The notes under the pieces are model-generated. The model worked only from the letters and a program-made list of their open reading frames with translations, was not told the origin of the DNA and did no database searches. The position numbers were made by a program, and so were the translations under genes. A DNA stretch of 64,000 nucleotides from an uncultured Alphaproteobacteria bacterium (GTDB lineage Bacteria; Pseudomonadota; Alphaproteobacteria; Rhizobiales; Aestuariivirgaceae), in the NCBI GenBank assembly GCA_945957365.1, contig CAMFKI010000011.1, forward strand, positions 38,841 through 102,840, given 5' to 3'. Positions within the stretch are counted from its first letter, which is position 1. Every line of letters begins with the position of its first letter. Below, piece after piece: positions 10,104-17,116 of the stretch.

Positions 10104-10220
10104 CGTCCCCAGAGACGGGACTGAAAGCAAATTCCGGTGCGGCCGACCCAGTTGCGGGGCCAATGCCGGAGCTGTCTTCCGGACCGGGCCTCGCCCGGGG
10201 ACGCGCTTGATCTGGAAGGC
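10104..10220 (+). ncRNA. Possible degenerate or atypical cobalamin riboswitch before cbiX
   Basis: The 220-base gap before cbiX contains pieces that line up with the intact riboswitch at 3573: a P2-like hairpin (GTCCC-AGAGAC-GGGAC), an A-rich joint, CCGGTG, a segment GACCCA...GGGGCC, then AAT-CCGG-GCTG. The invariant CCCGCAACTGT core does not follow; it is replaced by a GC-rich hairpin (CGGGC-CTC-GCCCG), and only a weak B12-box-like AAGGCAGGACC overlaps the ribosome site of cbiX. It may be a decayed or divergent switch. Confidence 0.35.
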
Positions 10221-10227
10221 AGGACCA

Positions 10228-11367
10228 ATGGCGGACAAACTGGGTGTGATGCTGTGCGGCCACGGCAGCCGCGACAACGACGCGGTGAAGGAATTCGCCA
10301 TCCTCGCCGAACACCTCAAGCGCCGCCTGCCCCAATATCCGGTCGAATACGGCTATCTCGAATTCGCCACGCCCATCATCCGCACCGGCCTCGACAACCT
10401 GAAGGCGCAAGGGGTGACGCGGGTGCTCGCCGTGCCCGGCATGCTGTTTGCCGCCGCCCACGCCAAGAACGACATTCCCTCCGTGCTCAACACCTATGCC
10501 GCCGCCAATGACCTGCGAATCGACTACGGCAAGGAACTCGGCATCGACCCCAAGATGATGCGCGCCGCCGGCGACCGCGTGCAGGAAGCCCTCGACAGGG
10601 CCGGCGCGCAGGTGCCGAAGCACGAGACGCTGCTCGTCGTCGTCGGCCGCGGCGCGTCGGACCCCGACGCCAATTCCAACGTCGCCAAGGTGACGCGCCT
10701 GCTCTGGGAAGGCTTCGGCTTCGGCTGGGCGGAGACCGCCTATTCCGGCGTCACCTTCCCGCTGGTCGAACCCGGCCTCGAGCACGCGGCGCGGCTCGGC
10801 TATCGCCGCATCATCGTGTTCCCCTATTTCCTGTTCACCGGCATCCTCGTCGATCGCATCTATGACGCGACCGATGCGGTTGCCGCGCGCCACCCGGAGA
10901 TCGAGTTCGTCAAGGCGCCCTACCTCAACGACCATCCGCAGGTCATCGCGACGTTTGAAGAGCGCATCGAGCAGATCCTGACGGGCGACATCGCCATGAA
11001 CTGCCAGATGTGCAAGTACCGCACCCAGGTGCTGGGCTTCGAAGCGGACGTGGGCGCGATACAGGAGAGCCACCACCACCATGTCGAGGGCATCGGCACC
11101 TCGGCCGACTGCGAATACTGCGACGGCGTCTGCAACCAGATGTGCAAGACCGCGCCGAAGAAACGGACGGATGCCGTGCTGGCGGTCGATGCTTCGAAGA
11201 TCCTGTCCGGCGCTGTCCCCCACCACCATCATGACGACGGCCACCACCATCACCACGGCCACGATCATGACCACGCGCATGGGCATGACCACGACCACGG
11301 CCACACCCATGCCCCCTACCCCCATGCCGATCACCCGCTGGGCCCGAAAAGCATGCTGAAGAAGTGA
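10228..11367 (+). CDS. cbiX: Sirohydrochlorin cobaltochelatase-like protein CbiX (long form with Fe-S motif and His tail)
   Basis: A 379-residue protein with two CbiX-type chelatase domains (LGVMLCGHGSRDNDAVKEF near the N-terminus; LLVVVGRGASDPD from about 130). It then carries MNCQMC at residues 257-262, which fits the MxCxxC motif of the long CbiX (CbiX-L) proteins that hold an iron-sulfur centre, plus a second Cys cluster (CEYCDGVCNQMC) and a His/Asp-rich tail (about 330-368, more than 15 His) likely to bind cobalt or nickel. It heads the cobH-cobM operon and overlaps cobH by one base. In a CobN organism it may act as a metal store, chaperone or alternative chelatase; this is inference. 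Confidence 0.9.
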   Translation: MADKLGVMLCGHGSRDNDAVKEFAILAEHLKRRLPQYPVEYGYLEFATPIIRTGLDNLKAQGVTRVLAVPGMLFAAAHAKNDIPSVLNTYAAANDLRIDYGKELGIDPKMMRAAGDRVQEALDRAGAQVPKHETLLVVVGRGASDPDANSNVAKVTRLLWEGFGFGWAETAYSGVTFPLVEPGLEHAARLGYRRIIVFPYFLFTGILVDRIYDATDAVAARHPEIEFVKAPYLNDHPQVIATFEERIEQILTGDIAMNCQMCKYRTQVLGFEADVGAIQESHHHHVEGIGTSADCEYCDGVCNQMCKTAPKKRTDAVLAVDASKILSGAVPHHHHDDGHHHHHGHDHDHAHGHDHDHGHTHAPYPHADHPLGPKSMLKK

Positions 11368-11978
11368 TGGACTATCTCCGCGATCCCGCCGCCATCTACC
11401 GGCGCTCCTTCGAGATCATTCGCACCGAAGCGGATTTCTCCCGCCTGCCGGCGGACGCGGAACCCGTCGCCACCCGCATCATCCATGCCTGCGGCATGCC
11501 GGAGATCGCGGCCGACCTGCGCATCTCGCCCGACTTCGTGCAGGCCGCGAAGGCCGCGCTCGCGGCGGGCAAGCCCGTTCTCGTCGATGCCGAGATGGTC
11601 CGCCACGGCATCATCGACAAGCAGCTCACCGTCATCTGCACGCTCAACGACCCGAGGTCGCGCGAGATCGGGCTCGCCACTCGCAACACCCGCTCGGCTG
11701 CCGCCGTCGAACTCTGGCGTGATCACCTTGCCGGCAGCATCGCGGTGATCGGCAATGCCCCCACCGCCCTCTTCGCCCTGCTCGAGATGATCGACGCCGG
11801 AGCGCCGAGGCCCGCCGCCATCGTCGGCTTTCCCGTCGGCTTCGTCGGGGCGGCGGAATCGAAGGACGAACTCCACGCCAACCCGCGCGGCATACCCTAC
11901 GCCACGCTGCTCGGCCGCCGCGGTGGCTCCGCCATGGCGGCCTCCGTCGTCAACGCCCTGACGCGGGGTGCGCAATGA
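11367..11978 (+). CDS. cobH: Precorrin-8X methylmutase CobH (CbiC)
   Basis: A 203-residue enzyme that moves the C11 methyl group to C12, converting precorrin-8X to hydrogenobyrinic acid. The catalytic-His region is TRIIHACGMPE; further family segments are DAEMVRHGI, IAVIGNAPTALF and IVGFPVGFVGAAESK. The ATG at 11367 sits in a TGATG overlap with cbiX and the gene ends in an ATGA overlap with cobL, so the operon is probably translationally coupled. Length is normal for the family. Nothing is unusual. Confidence 0.96.
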   Translation: MDYLRDPAAIYRRSFEIIRTEADFSRLPADAEPVATRIIHACGMPEIAADLRISPDFVQAAKAALAAGKPVLVDAEMVRHGIIDKQLTVICTLNDPRSREIGLATRNTRSAAAVELWRDHLAGSIAVIGNAPTALFALLEMIDAGAPRPAAIVGFPVGFVGAAESKDELHANPRGIPYATLLGRRGGSAMAASVVNALTRGAQ

Positions 11979-13186
11979 ACAGGTGGCTCACCATCATCGG
12001 CATGGGCGAGGACGGCTGGGAGGGCCTGTCGCCCCGTGCTCGCATGGCCATCGGCAGTGCCGAGGCAATCGTGGGCTCGACCCGCCTGCTCGGCTTTCTG
12101 CCGGACACCGTGGCAGCGGAGCGCCACGAATGGCCGCAGCCCTTCTCCGCCGTCGTCGACCGCATCAGGCCGCTCGCCGGCCGCCGCACCGTGGTGCTGG
12201 CCACGGGTGACCCGCTGAACTATGGCGTGGCGCGCAAGCTGATGGAGTTCATCCCGTTCGCCGAGATAGAGATCGTCCCGCATTTCTCCGCCTTCTCGCT
12301 CGCCGCGGCGCGGGTCGGCTGGTCGCTCCCCGATTGCGACACCCTTACGCTGCACGGCCGCGACGCCGCGCATCTCGAACCCTTCATCCAGCCCGGCGTG
12401 CGCCTAATCGTGCTGACGGCCGACCGCACCACCATCCCCGAGGTCGCCCGCCGACTCGTCGCGCGCGGCTTCGGCAAGAGCGCGATCACCGTGCTCGAGA
12501 ACATGGGTGGCGAACGCGAGGGCCAGTCCAGCTTCGTGGCCGATGCCGTTCCCCCTACCCACTTCTCCGACCTCAACACCCTCGCCATCCACTGTGTGGC
12601 GTCACCGGGCGCGAGGCTCTTCTCACGCCTCGCGGGCTTGCCCGACGATGCCTTCGTGCATGACGGCCAGCTCACCAAGCGCGAAGTGCGCGCCGCGACG
12701 CTCGCGGCTCTCGCCCCCTCGCCCGACAGGCTGCTGTGGGACGTGGGCGCCGGCTGCGGCTCGATCTCCATCGAGTGGATGCGCGCCGCGCGCGGCTGCC
12801 AGGCCATTGCCTTCGAGCATGACGCCGACCGGCTTGGCATGATCGCCGCCAATTGCGACGCGCTCGGAACGCCGCGCCTCAAGGTGGTCGCCGGCGATGC
12901 ACCGGCCACCTACCTGGGCCAGCCAACACCCGACGCGGTGTTCATCGGCGGCGGCATCTGGCTTCCCGGTGTCTTCGAACAGGCCTGGGAAGCACTCAAG
13001 CCCGGCGGCCCGCTGGTGGCCAATGTCGTCACCATCGAGGGCGAGCTGCACCTCTACGACCTCCATGAGAAACATGGCGGCGACATCGTGCGCATGGAAG
13101 TCTCGAGCCTCACGCATGTCGGGCGCCTGCGGGCGCTGCGGCCGCGCATGGCGGTCACCCAGTGGCGGGCGCAGAAATCATGGTGA
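11975..13186 (+). CDS. cobL: Precorrin-6Y C5,15-methyltransferase (decarboxylating) CobL
   Basis: A 403-residue bifunctional methyltransferase: an N-terminal CbiE-type tetrapyrrole methylase domain (WLTIIGMGEDGWEGLSPRAR to about residue 200) and a C-terminal CbiT-type SAM domain (LLWDVGAGCGSISIEWMRAA from about 250). Together they methylate C5 and C15 of precorrin-6Y and decarboxylate the C12 acetate, giving precorrin-8X, the substrate of CobH encoded just upstream. The fused form is usual in aerobic-pathway bacteria. It overlaps cobH by four bases and cobI by seven (ATGGTGA). Confidence 0.96.
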   Translation: MNRWLTIIGMGEDGWEGLSPRARMAIGSAEAIVGSTRLLGFLPDTVAAERHEWPQPFSAVVDRIRPLAGRRTVVLATGDPLNYGVARKLMEFIPFAEIEIVPHFSAFSLAAARVGWSLPDCDTLTLHGRDAAHLEPFIQPGVRLIVLTADRTTIPEVARRLVARGFGKSAITVLENMGGEREGQSSFVADAVPPTHFSDLNTLAIHCVASPGARLFSRLAGLPDDAFVHDGQLTKREVRAATLAALAPSPDRLLWDVGAGCGSISIEWMRAARGCQAIAFEHDADRLGMIAANCDALGTPRLKVVAGDAPATYLGQPTPDAVFIGGGIWLPGVFEQAWEALKPGGPLVANVVTIEGELHLYDLHEKHGGDIVRMEVSSLTHVGRLRALRPRMAVTQWRAQKSW

Positions 13187-13890
13187 GCAAACTCGGAACC
13201 CTGCACGGCGTCGGCGTCGGTCCCGGCGACCCGGACCTTCTCACGGTCAAGGCCGCGCGGCTCATCTCCAATGCCGGCGTCGTCGCCTATCTCGCCGCCA
13301 ACGGCAAGGACTCGACCGCGCGCGACATCGCGAAGGCATATATCCCTGCCACGGCCCGGCACCTTGTCATCGACATGCCGATGCGGGTGGAGCGCGAGCC
13401 GGGCGAGAAGGCCTATGATGCCGGCGCCGCAGCGATCGCCGAACACCTGAAGCAGGGCCACGACGTGGTCATGCTGTGCGAAGGCGATCCCTTCTTCTAC
13501 GGCTCTTTCATGTATCTCTTCGCCCGCCTCGCGAACGACTACCCCTGCGCCATCGTGCCGGGTGTCACCTCGATGACGGCCTCCGCCGCCGCGCTTCGCC
13601 GCCCGCTCTCGGCGCGCAACGAGGTGGTGAAGGTGCTGCCGGCAACGCTCCCCGAAGATCGCCTGCGCGAGGAACTGATGACGGCGGAGAGTGCGGTTCT
13701 CATCAAGGTCGGCCGCCACCTCGCCAAGGTGCGCAACATCCTGGGGCTGCTGGACCTCTCGTCCCGCGCCCATGTCATCGTCAAGGCAACACATGAGGAC
13801 GAGGTGGTCACACCGCTCCTCGACATCACGGAAGATCACTTGCCCTATTTCTCGTCCATCCTCGTCTATGCAGGCACCGAAGCATGGTGA
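13180..13890 (+). CDS. cobI: Precorrin-2 C20-methyltransferase CobI
   Basis: A 236-residue SAM-dependent tetrapyrrole methylase. The SAM-binding N-terminal loop is GVGVGPGDPDLLTVKAARLI, followed by MLCEGDPFFYGSFMYLF and IVPGVTSMTASAAALRRPL, which identify the precorrin-2 C20 subclass. The ATG at 13180 gives a seven-base overlap with cobL; a GTG at 13183 would give a four-base overlap and is also possible. The 3' end overlaps the cbiG-cobJ fusion by the same seven-base arrangement. Normal length, no anomalies. Confidence 0.95.
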   Translation: MVSKLGTLHGVGVGPGDPDLLTVKAARLISNAGVVAYLAANGKDSTARDIAKAYIPATARHLVIDMPMRVEREPGEKAYDAGAAAIAEHLKQGHDVVMLCEGDPFFYGSFMYLFARLANDYPCAIVPGVTSMTASAAALRRPLSARNEVVKVLPATLPEDRLREELMTAESAVLIKVGRHLAKVRNILGLLDLSSRAHVIVKATHEDEVVTPLLDITEDHLPYFSSILVYAGTEAW

Positions 13891-15659
13891 AGCCCGTCCT
13901 TTTCGTGCTCGGCGCCTCCGCCGTGCCGCTCGCTAGAAAGCTGAAGCAGGGACTCGATGCCGAAATCCACACGCCGGACTGCGTGGCGGGCGGCGATGTC
14001 ACCTATGCCAAGGCGACGGCCCATCTCGGGCATCTCTTCAGCGAGGGCCGCAGCATCATCGGCCTCTGCGCCGCCGGCATCCTGGTCCGCGCCATTGCCC
14101 CACACCTTGCCGACAAGCGCAGCGAACCGCCGGTGATCGCGCTGGCGGAGGATGGTTCCTCCGTGGTGCCGCTGCTCGGCGGCCATCACGGCGCCAACGA
14201 ACTGGCCCGCCGCATCGCCGCAATGACGGGCGGTCACGCCGCCGTCACCACCGCGAGCGACGTGCGCTTCGGCTTCGCTCTCGATGATCCGGCACCGGGC
14301 TTCGTGCTCGCCAACCCGCAGGACATGAAACCCGCCACCGCCGCGCTGCTGAATGGCGCTCAACTGTCGCTCGACGGCACGCTCAACCCCTTCTCCGCCG
14401 CGACCTATGCCAGCGGCGGCGGCGTGACGCTGGTGGTGACCGAACAAAGGGACGAGGGCTCGAAGTCGCGCCTCGTCTACCATCCCCGGACGCTCGTCAT
14501 GGGCCTCGGCTGCGAACGCAATGCGGAAGGCGCTGACCTCATCGCGCTGGCGGAGAAGGTGCTGTCCGACCGCGAGCTCTCCCCCGCGTCGCTGGCAGCC
14601 GTCGCCTCCATCGACCTCAAGTCGGACGAAGCCGCCATCCATGCGGTCGCCGCACATTTCGGCGTGCCCGCCCGATTCTTCTCCGTCGCGGACCTCGCGC
14701 AGGAGACGCCGCGCCTCAAAAACCCGTCCGAGATCGTGGCGAAGGAAGTGGGCGTCGCCGGCGTGGCCGAAGCCGCTGCCCTCGCCGCGGCGGGCAGCAC
14801 GTCCGAGCTCATCGTCGAGAAGACGCGCTCCACGCGCGGCACCTGCGCCATTGCCAAGGCAGCCCAGCCGCTTCTCGATCTGCCCGGCCGCCCGCGCGGC
14901 ATCGTCCATGTCGTGGGCATCGGCCCCGGCACGCCGGACTGGCGGGCACCCGCGGCGCGGGCCGCACTCGAAGCCTCCACCGACTGGGTCGGCTACGGCC
15001 TCTATCTCGACCTCGTCGCCGACGTGAAGTCCGGCCAGCAGGAGCACCGCTTCCCGCTCGGCGGCGAGGAAGACCGCGTGCGCCACGCCATCGAACTGGC
15101 GAAGCAGGGCAGGCAAGTCTCGCTCATCTGCTCCGGCGATGCCGGCATCTATGCCATGGCGGCGCTCGTCTACGAGGTGATCGACATCGAGCCCTCGCGC
15201 ATCGCGGTCAATGTCATTCCCGGCATCTCGGCCTTCCAGGCAGCGGCCGCCAAGGCCGGCGCCATGATCGGGCACGACTTCTGCTGCATCTCGCTCTCCG
15301 ACCTGCTCACCCCGTGGGAGGCGATCGAGAAGCGGCTGCATGGCGCGGCGGAAGGCGACTTCGTGATCTCCTTCTATAACCCGCGCTCGCTCAAGCGCCG
15401 CGACCAGCTGGAACGCGCCTTCGCGATCCTGAAGGATCATCGACCGCCGGATACGCCCGTCGTCATCGCCTCCAACCTCGGCCGCCCCGAGGAGAAGGTG
15501 AAGATCGTGCGCTTCGCGGACTTCAACCCCGAGGACGTCGACATGCTCACGCTGGTGATGGTCGGCTCGTCGCAATCGAAATGTTTCACCCGCGGCGACG
15601 GCAGGACCTACGCCTATACGCCCCGCGGCTATGCCAGGAAGAGAGAGGCAGCGGAATGA
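13884..15659 (+). CDS. cobJ: CbiG-CobJ fusion: precorrin-3B C17-methyltransferase with CbiG domain
   Basis: A 591-residue fusion. Residues 1 to about 335 form a CbiG-like protein (FVLGASAVPLARKL; GLCAAGILVRAIAPHLADK; PLLGGHHGANELARRIA; the C-terminal CbiG/CobE domain with VMGLGCERNA). CbiG opens the delta-lactone and releases C2 as acetaldehyde in the anaerobic route. From about 339 on is CobJ (VHVVGIGPGTPDWRAPAARA ... ISFYNPRSLKRRDQL), which methylates C17 and contracts the ring of precorrin-3B. Fusion of CbiG to an oxygen-pathway CobJ is recurrent in alphaproteobacteria, where the CbiG part may do the job of CobE. Overlaps cobI by seven bases and cobM by four. Confidence 0.93.
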   Translation: MVKPVLFVLGASAVPLARKLKQGLDAEIHTPDCVAGGDVTYAKATAHLGHLFSEGRSIIGLCAAGILVRAIAPHLADKRSEPPVIALAEDGSSVVPLLGGHHGANELARRIAAMTGGHAAVTTASDVRFGFALDDPAPGFVLANPQDMKPATAALLNGAQLSLDGTLNPFSAATYASGGGVTLVVTEQRDEGSKSRLVYHPRTLVMGLGCERNAEGADLIALAEKVLSDRELSPASLAAVASIDLKSDEAAIHAVAAHFGVPARFFSVADLAQETPRLKNPSEIVAKEVGVAGVAEAAALAAAGSTSELIVEKTRSTRGTCAIAKAAQPLLDLPGRPRGIVHVVGIGPGTPDWRAPAARAALEASTDWVGYGLYLDLVADVKSGQQEHRFPLGGEEDRVRHAIELAKQGRQVSLICSGDAGIYAMAALVYEVIDIEPSRIAVNVIPGISAFQAAAAKAGAMIGHDFCCISLSDLLTPWEAIEKRLHGAAEGDFVISFYNPRSLKRRDQLERAFAILKDHRPPDTPVVIASNLGRPEEKVKIVRFADFNPEDVDMLTLVMVGSSQSKCFTRGDGRTYAYTPRGYARKREAAE

Positions 15660-16432
15660 CCGTCCACTTCATCGGCGCCGGCCCCGGCGCACCCGACCTC
15701 ATCACGGTGCGCGGGCTGAAGCGCATCCAGTCCTGCCCCGTCTGCCTCTATGCCGGGTCGCTGGTGCCGGAGGAGATCGTCAAGGCTGCGCCGCAAGGCG
15801 CGCGCGTCGTCGATACCGCGCCGCTGACGCTGGACGAAATCGTTGCGGAGATCGAGGCCGCGCACGCCAAGGGCCATGACGTCGCCCGCGTCCATTCCGG
15901 CGATCCCTCGCTCTATGGCGCCATCGCCGAGCAGATCCGCCGCCTCGAGAAGCTCGGCATTCCCTATGACGTGACGCCGGGCGTTCCCGCCTTCGCCGCT
16001 GCGGCCGCCGAGCTCAAGACCGAGTTCACGCTCCCCGAGATCGCCCAGACGGTGATCCTCACCCGCACCGCCATGCAGTCCTCCTCCATGCCGCCGGGCG
16101 AGGTGCTGGAGGAACTGGGACGCTCGAAGGCCACCCTCGCCATTCATCTCTCCATCCGCAACCTCGGCTACATCGAGCGCGCGCTCACGCCGCATTATGG
16201 CTCCGACTGCCCGGTGGTCGTGGCCTATCGCATCACCTGGCCCGACCAGATGATCATCCGCGGCACGCTGTCGACCATCGCGAAGAAGGTGCGCGAGGCG
16301 AAGCTCACCCGCACCGCCCTGATCCTCGTGGGCCACGTACTCGACGGGCATGACTTCCGCGACTCCGCTCTCTACGACGCCGACCACGAGCACGTGCTAC
16401 GCAACCGGAAAACGGCCAAGGCGGCAGGCTGA
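15656..16432 (+). CDS. cobM: Precorrin-4 C11-methyltransferase CobM
   Basis: A 258-residue SAM-dependent methyltransferase that methylates C11 of precorrin-4. Family motifs are HFIGAGPGAPDLITVRGLKR at the N-terminus, CLYAGSLVPEEIV, VHSGDPSLYGA, VTPGVPAFAAAAA and ILTRTAMQSSSMPPGE. The ATG at 15656 is in an ATGA overlap with the fusion gene's stop; a frame open further upstream is not homologous. It is the last gene of the operon that starts at cbiX, followed by a palindromic repeat that could end transcription. Confidence 0.95.
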   Translation: MTVHFIGAGPGAPDLITVRGLKRIQSCPVCLYAGSLVPEEIVKAAPQGARVVDTAPLTLDEIVAEIEAAHAKGHDVARVHSGDPSLYGAIAEQIRRLEKLGIPYDVTPGVPAFAAAAAELKTEFTLPEIAQTVILTRTAMQSSSMPPGEVLEELGRSKATLAIHLSIRNLGYIERALTPHYGSDCPVVVAYRITWPDQMIIRGTLSTIAKKVREAKLTRTALILVGHVLDGHDFRDSALYDADHEHVLRNRKTAKAAG

Positions 16433-16468
16433 GCCGCCCCCGGAGATCGGTCCTCGACACCTAGAGGT

Positions 16469-16577
16469 TCCCCTCCCCCTCGTGGGGAGGGGTTAGGGGT
16501 GGGGGGCAGCGAGTCCGAACCTCAAGACCAGAACCCGGGACCCCCCACCCTTGATCCCTCCCCACGAGGGGGAGGGA
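16469..16577. repeat. Intergenic palindromic repeat after cobM
   Basis: The 170-base gap between cobM and ogt holds a long inverted repeat: the arm at 16469-16506 (CCCTCCCCCTCGTGGGGAGG then GGTTAGGGGTGGGGGG) pairs with 16541-16577 (CCCCCCACCC ... CCCTCCCCACGAGGGGGAGG). Each arm also folds on itself. It is of the type scattered in rhizobial intergenic regions and may act as a bidirectional terminator between the convergent genes. Confidence 0.8.
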
Positions 16578-16602
16578 CATCATTCCGATTTCATCTGCCC
16601 AT

Positions 16603-17106
16603 TCACACGTCGAGCAGCGCGCCCTCATGCACGAGGAGCCAGCGCTTGCGGTCGAGGCCCCCGCCATAGCCGGTGAGCGAGCCGTCGGCGCCGATCACCC
16701 GGTGGCAGGGCACCACGATGGAAATCGGATTGCGGCCATTGGCGGTTCCCACGGCCCGCACCGCCCTGGGATCGCCCAGGCGGCGCGCCAGTTCGCCGTA
16801 GGAGATCGTCACGCCGCAAGGGATGCGTTTGAGTTCCTTCCACACGCGGGCCTGAAATTCCGTGCCGCCGCCATCCGTCGAAATCCCCTCGATGGCGGAA
16901 AGCTCGCCGGCAAAATAGGCCTCGATGCGGGAGCGGAAGCCGAAGGGATCATCCGCGGGCTGATGGGTCTCGCCGCGAAACCGCGCCTTCATCTCGCGCT
17001 CCACCCGCGGCTCCGCGTCCTCGAATTCCAGCATCAGCAAAAGGCCCTCCCGTGCGAGCAGCACGAGAGGGCCGATGGGAGTCTCGATCCGGCTGCTGAG
17101 GATCAT
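16603..17106 (-). CDS. ogt: Methylated-DNA--[protein]-cysteine S-methyltransferase (Ogt/MGMT)
   Basis: A 167-residue suicide DNA-repair protein that takes alkyl groups from O6-alkylguanine onto its own cysteine. The active site is VVPCHRVIG, with the Asn-hinge GTANGRNP just before and GYGGGLDRKRWLLVHE after, all standard. The N-terminal domain MILSSRIETPIGPLVLLARE is also typical. The ATG at 17106 lies ten bases after the valS stop, so the gene is probably co-transcribed with valS. The open frame continues into the valS region but in a different frame and is not coding. Confidence 0.95.
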   Translation of the reverse strand: MILSSRIETPIGPLVLLAREGLLLMLEFEDAEPRVEREMKARFRGETHQPADDPFGFRSRIEAYFAGELSAIEGISTDGGGTEFQARVWKELKRIPCGVTISYGELARRLGDPRAVRAVGTANGRNPISIVVPCHRVIGADGSLTGYGGGLDRKRWLLVHEGALLDV

Positions 17107-17116
17107 GGACCAGCGC

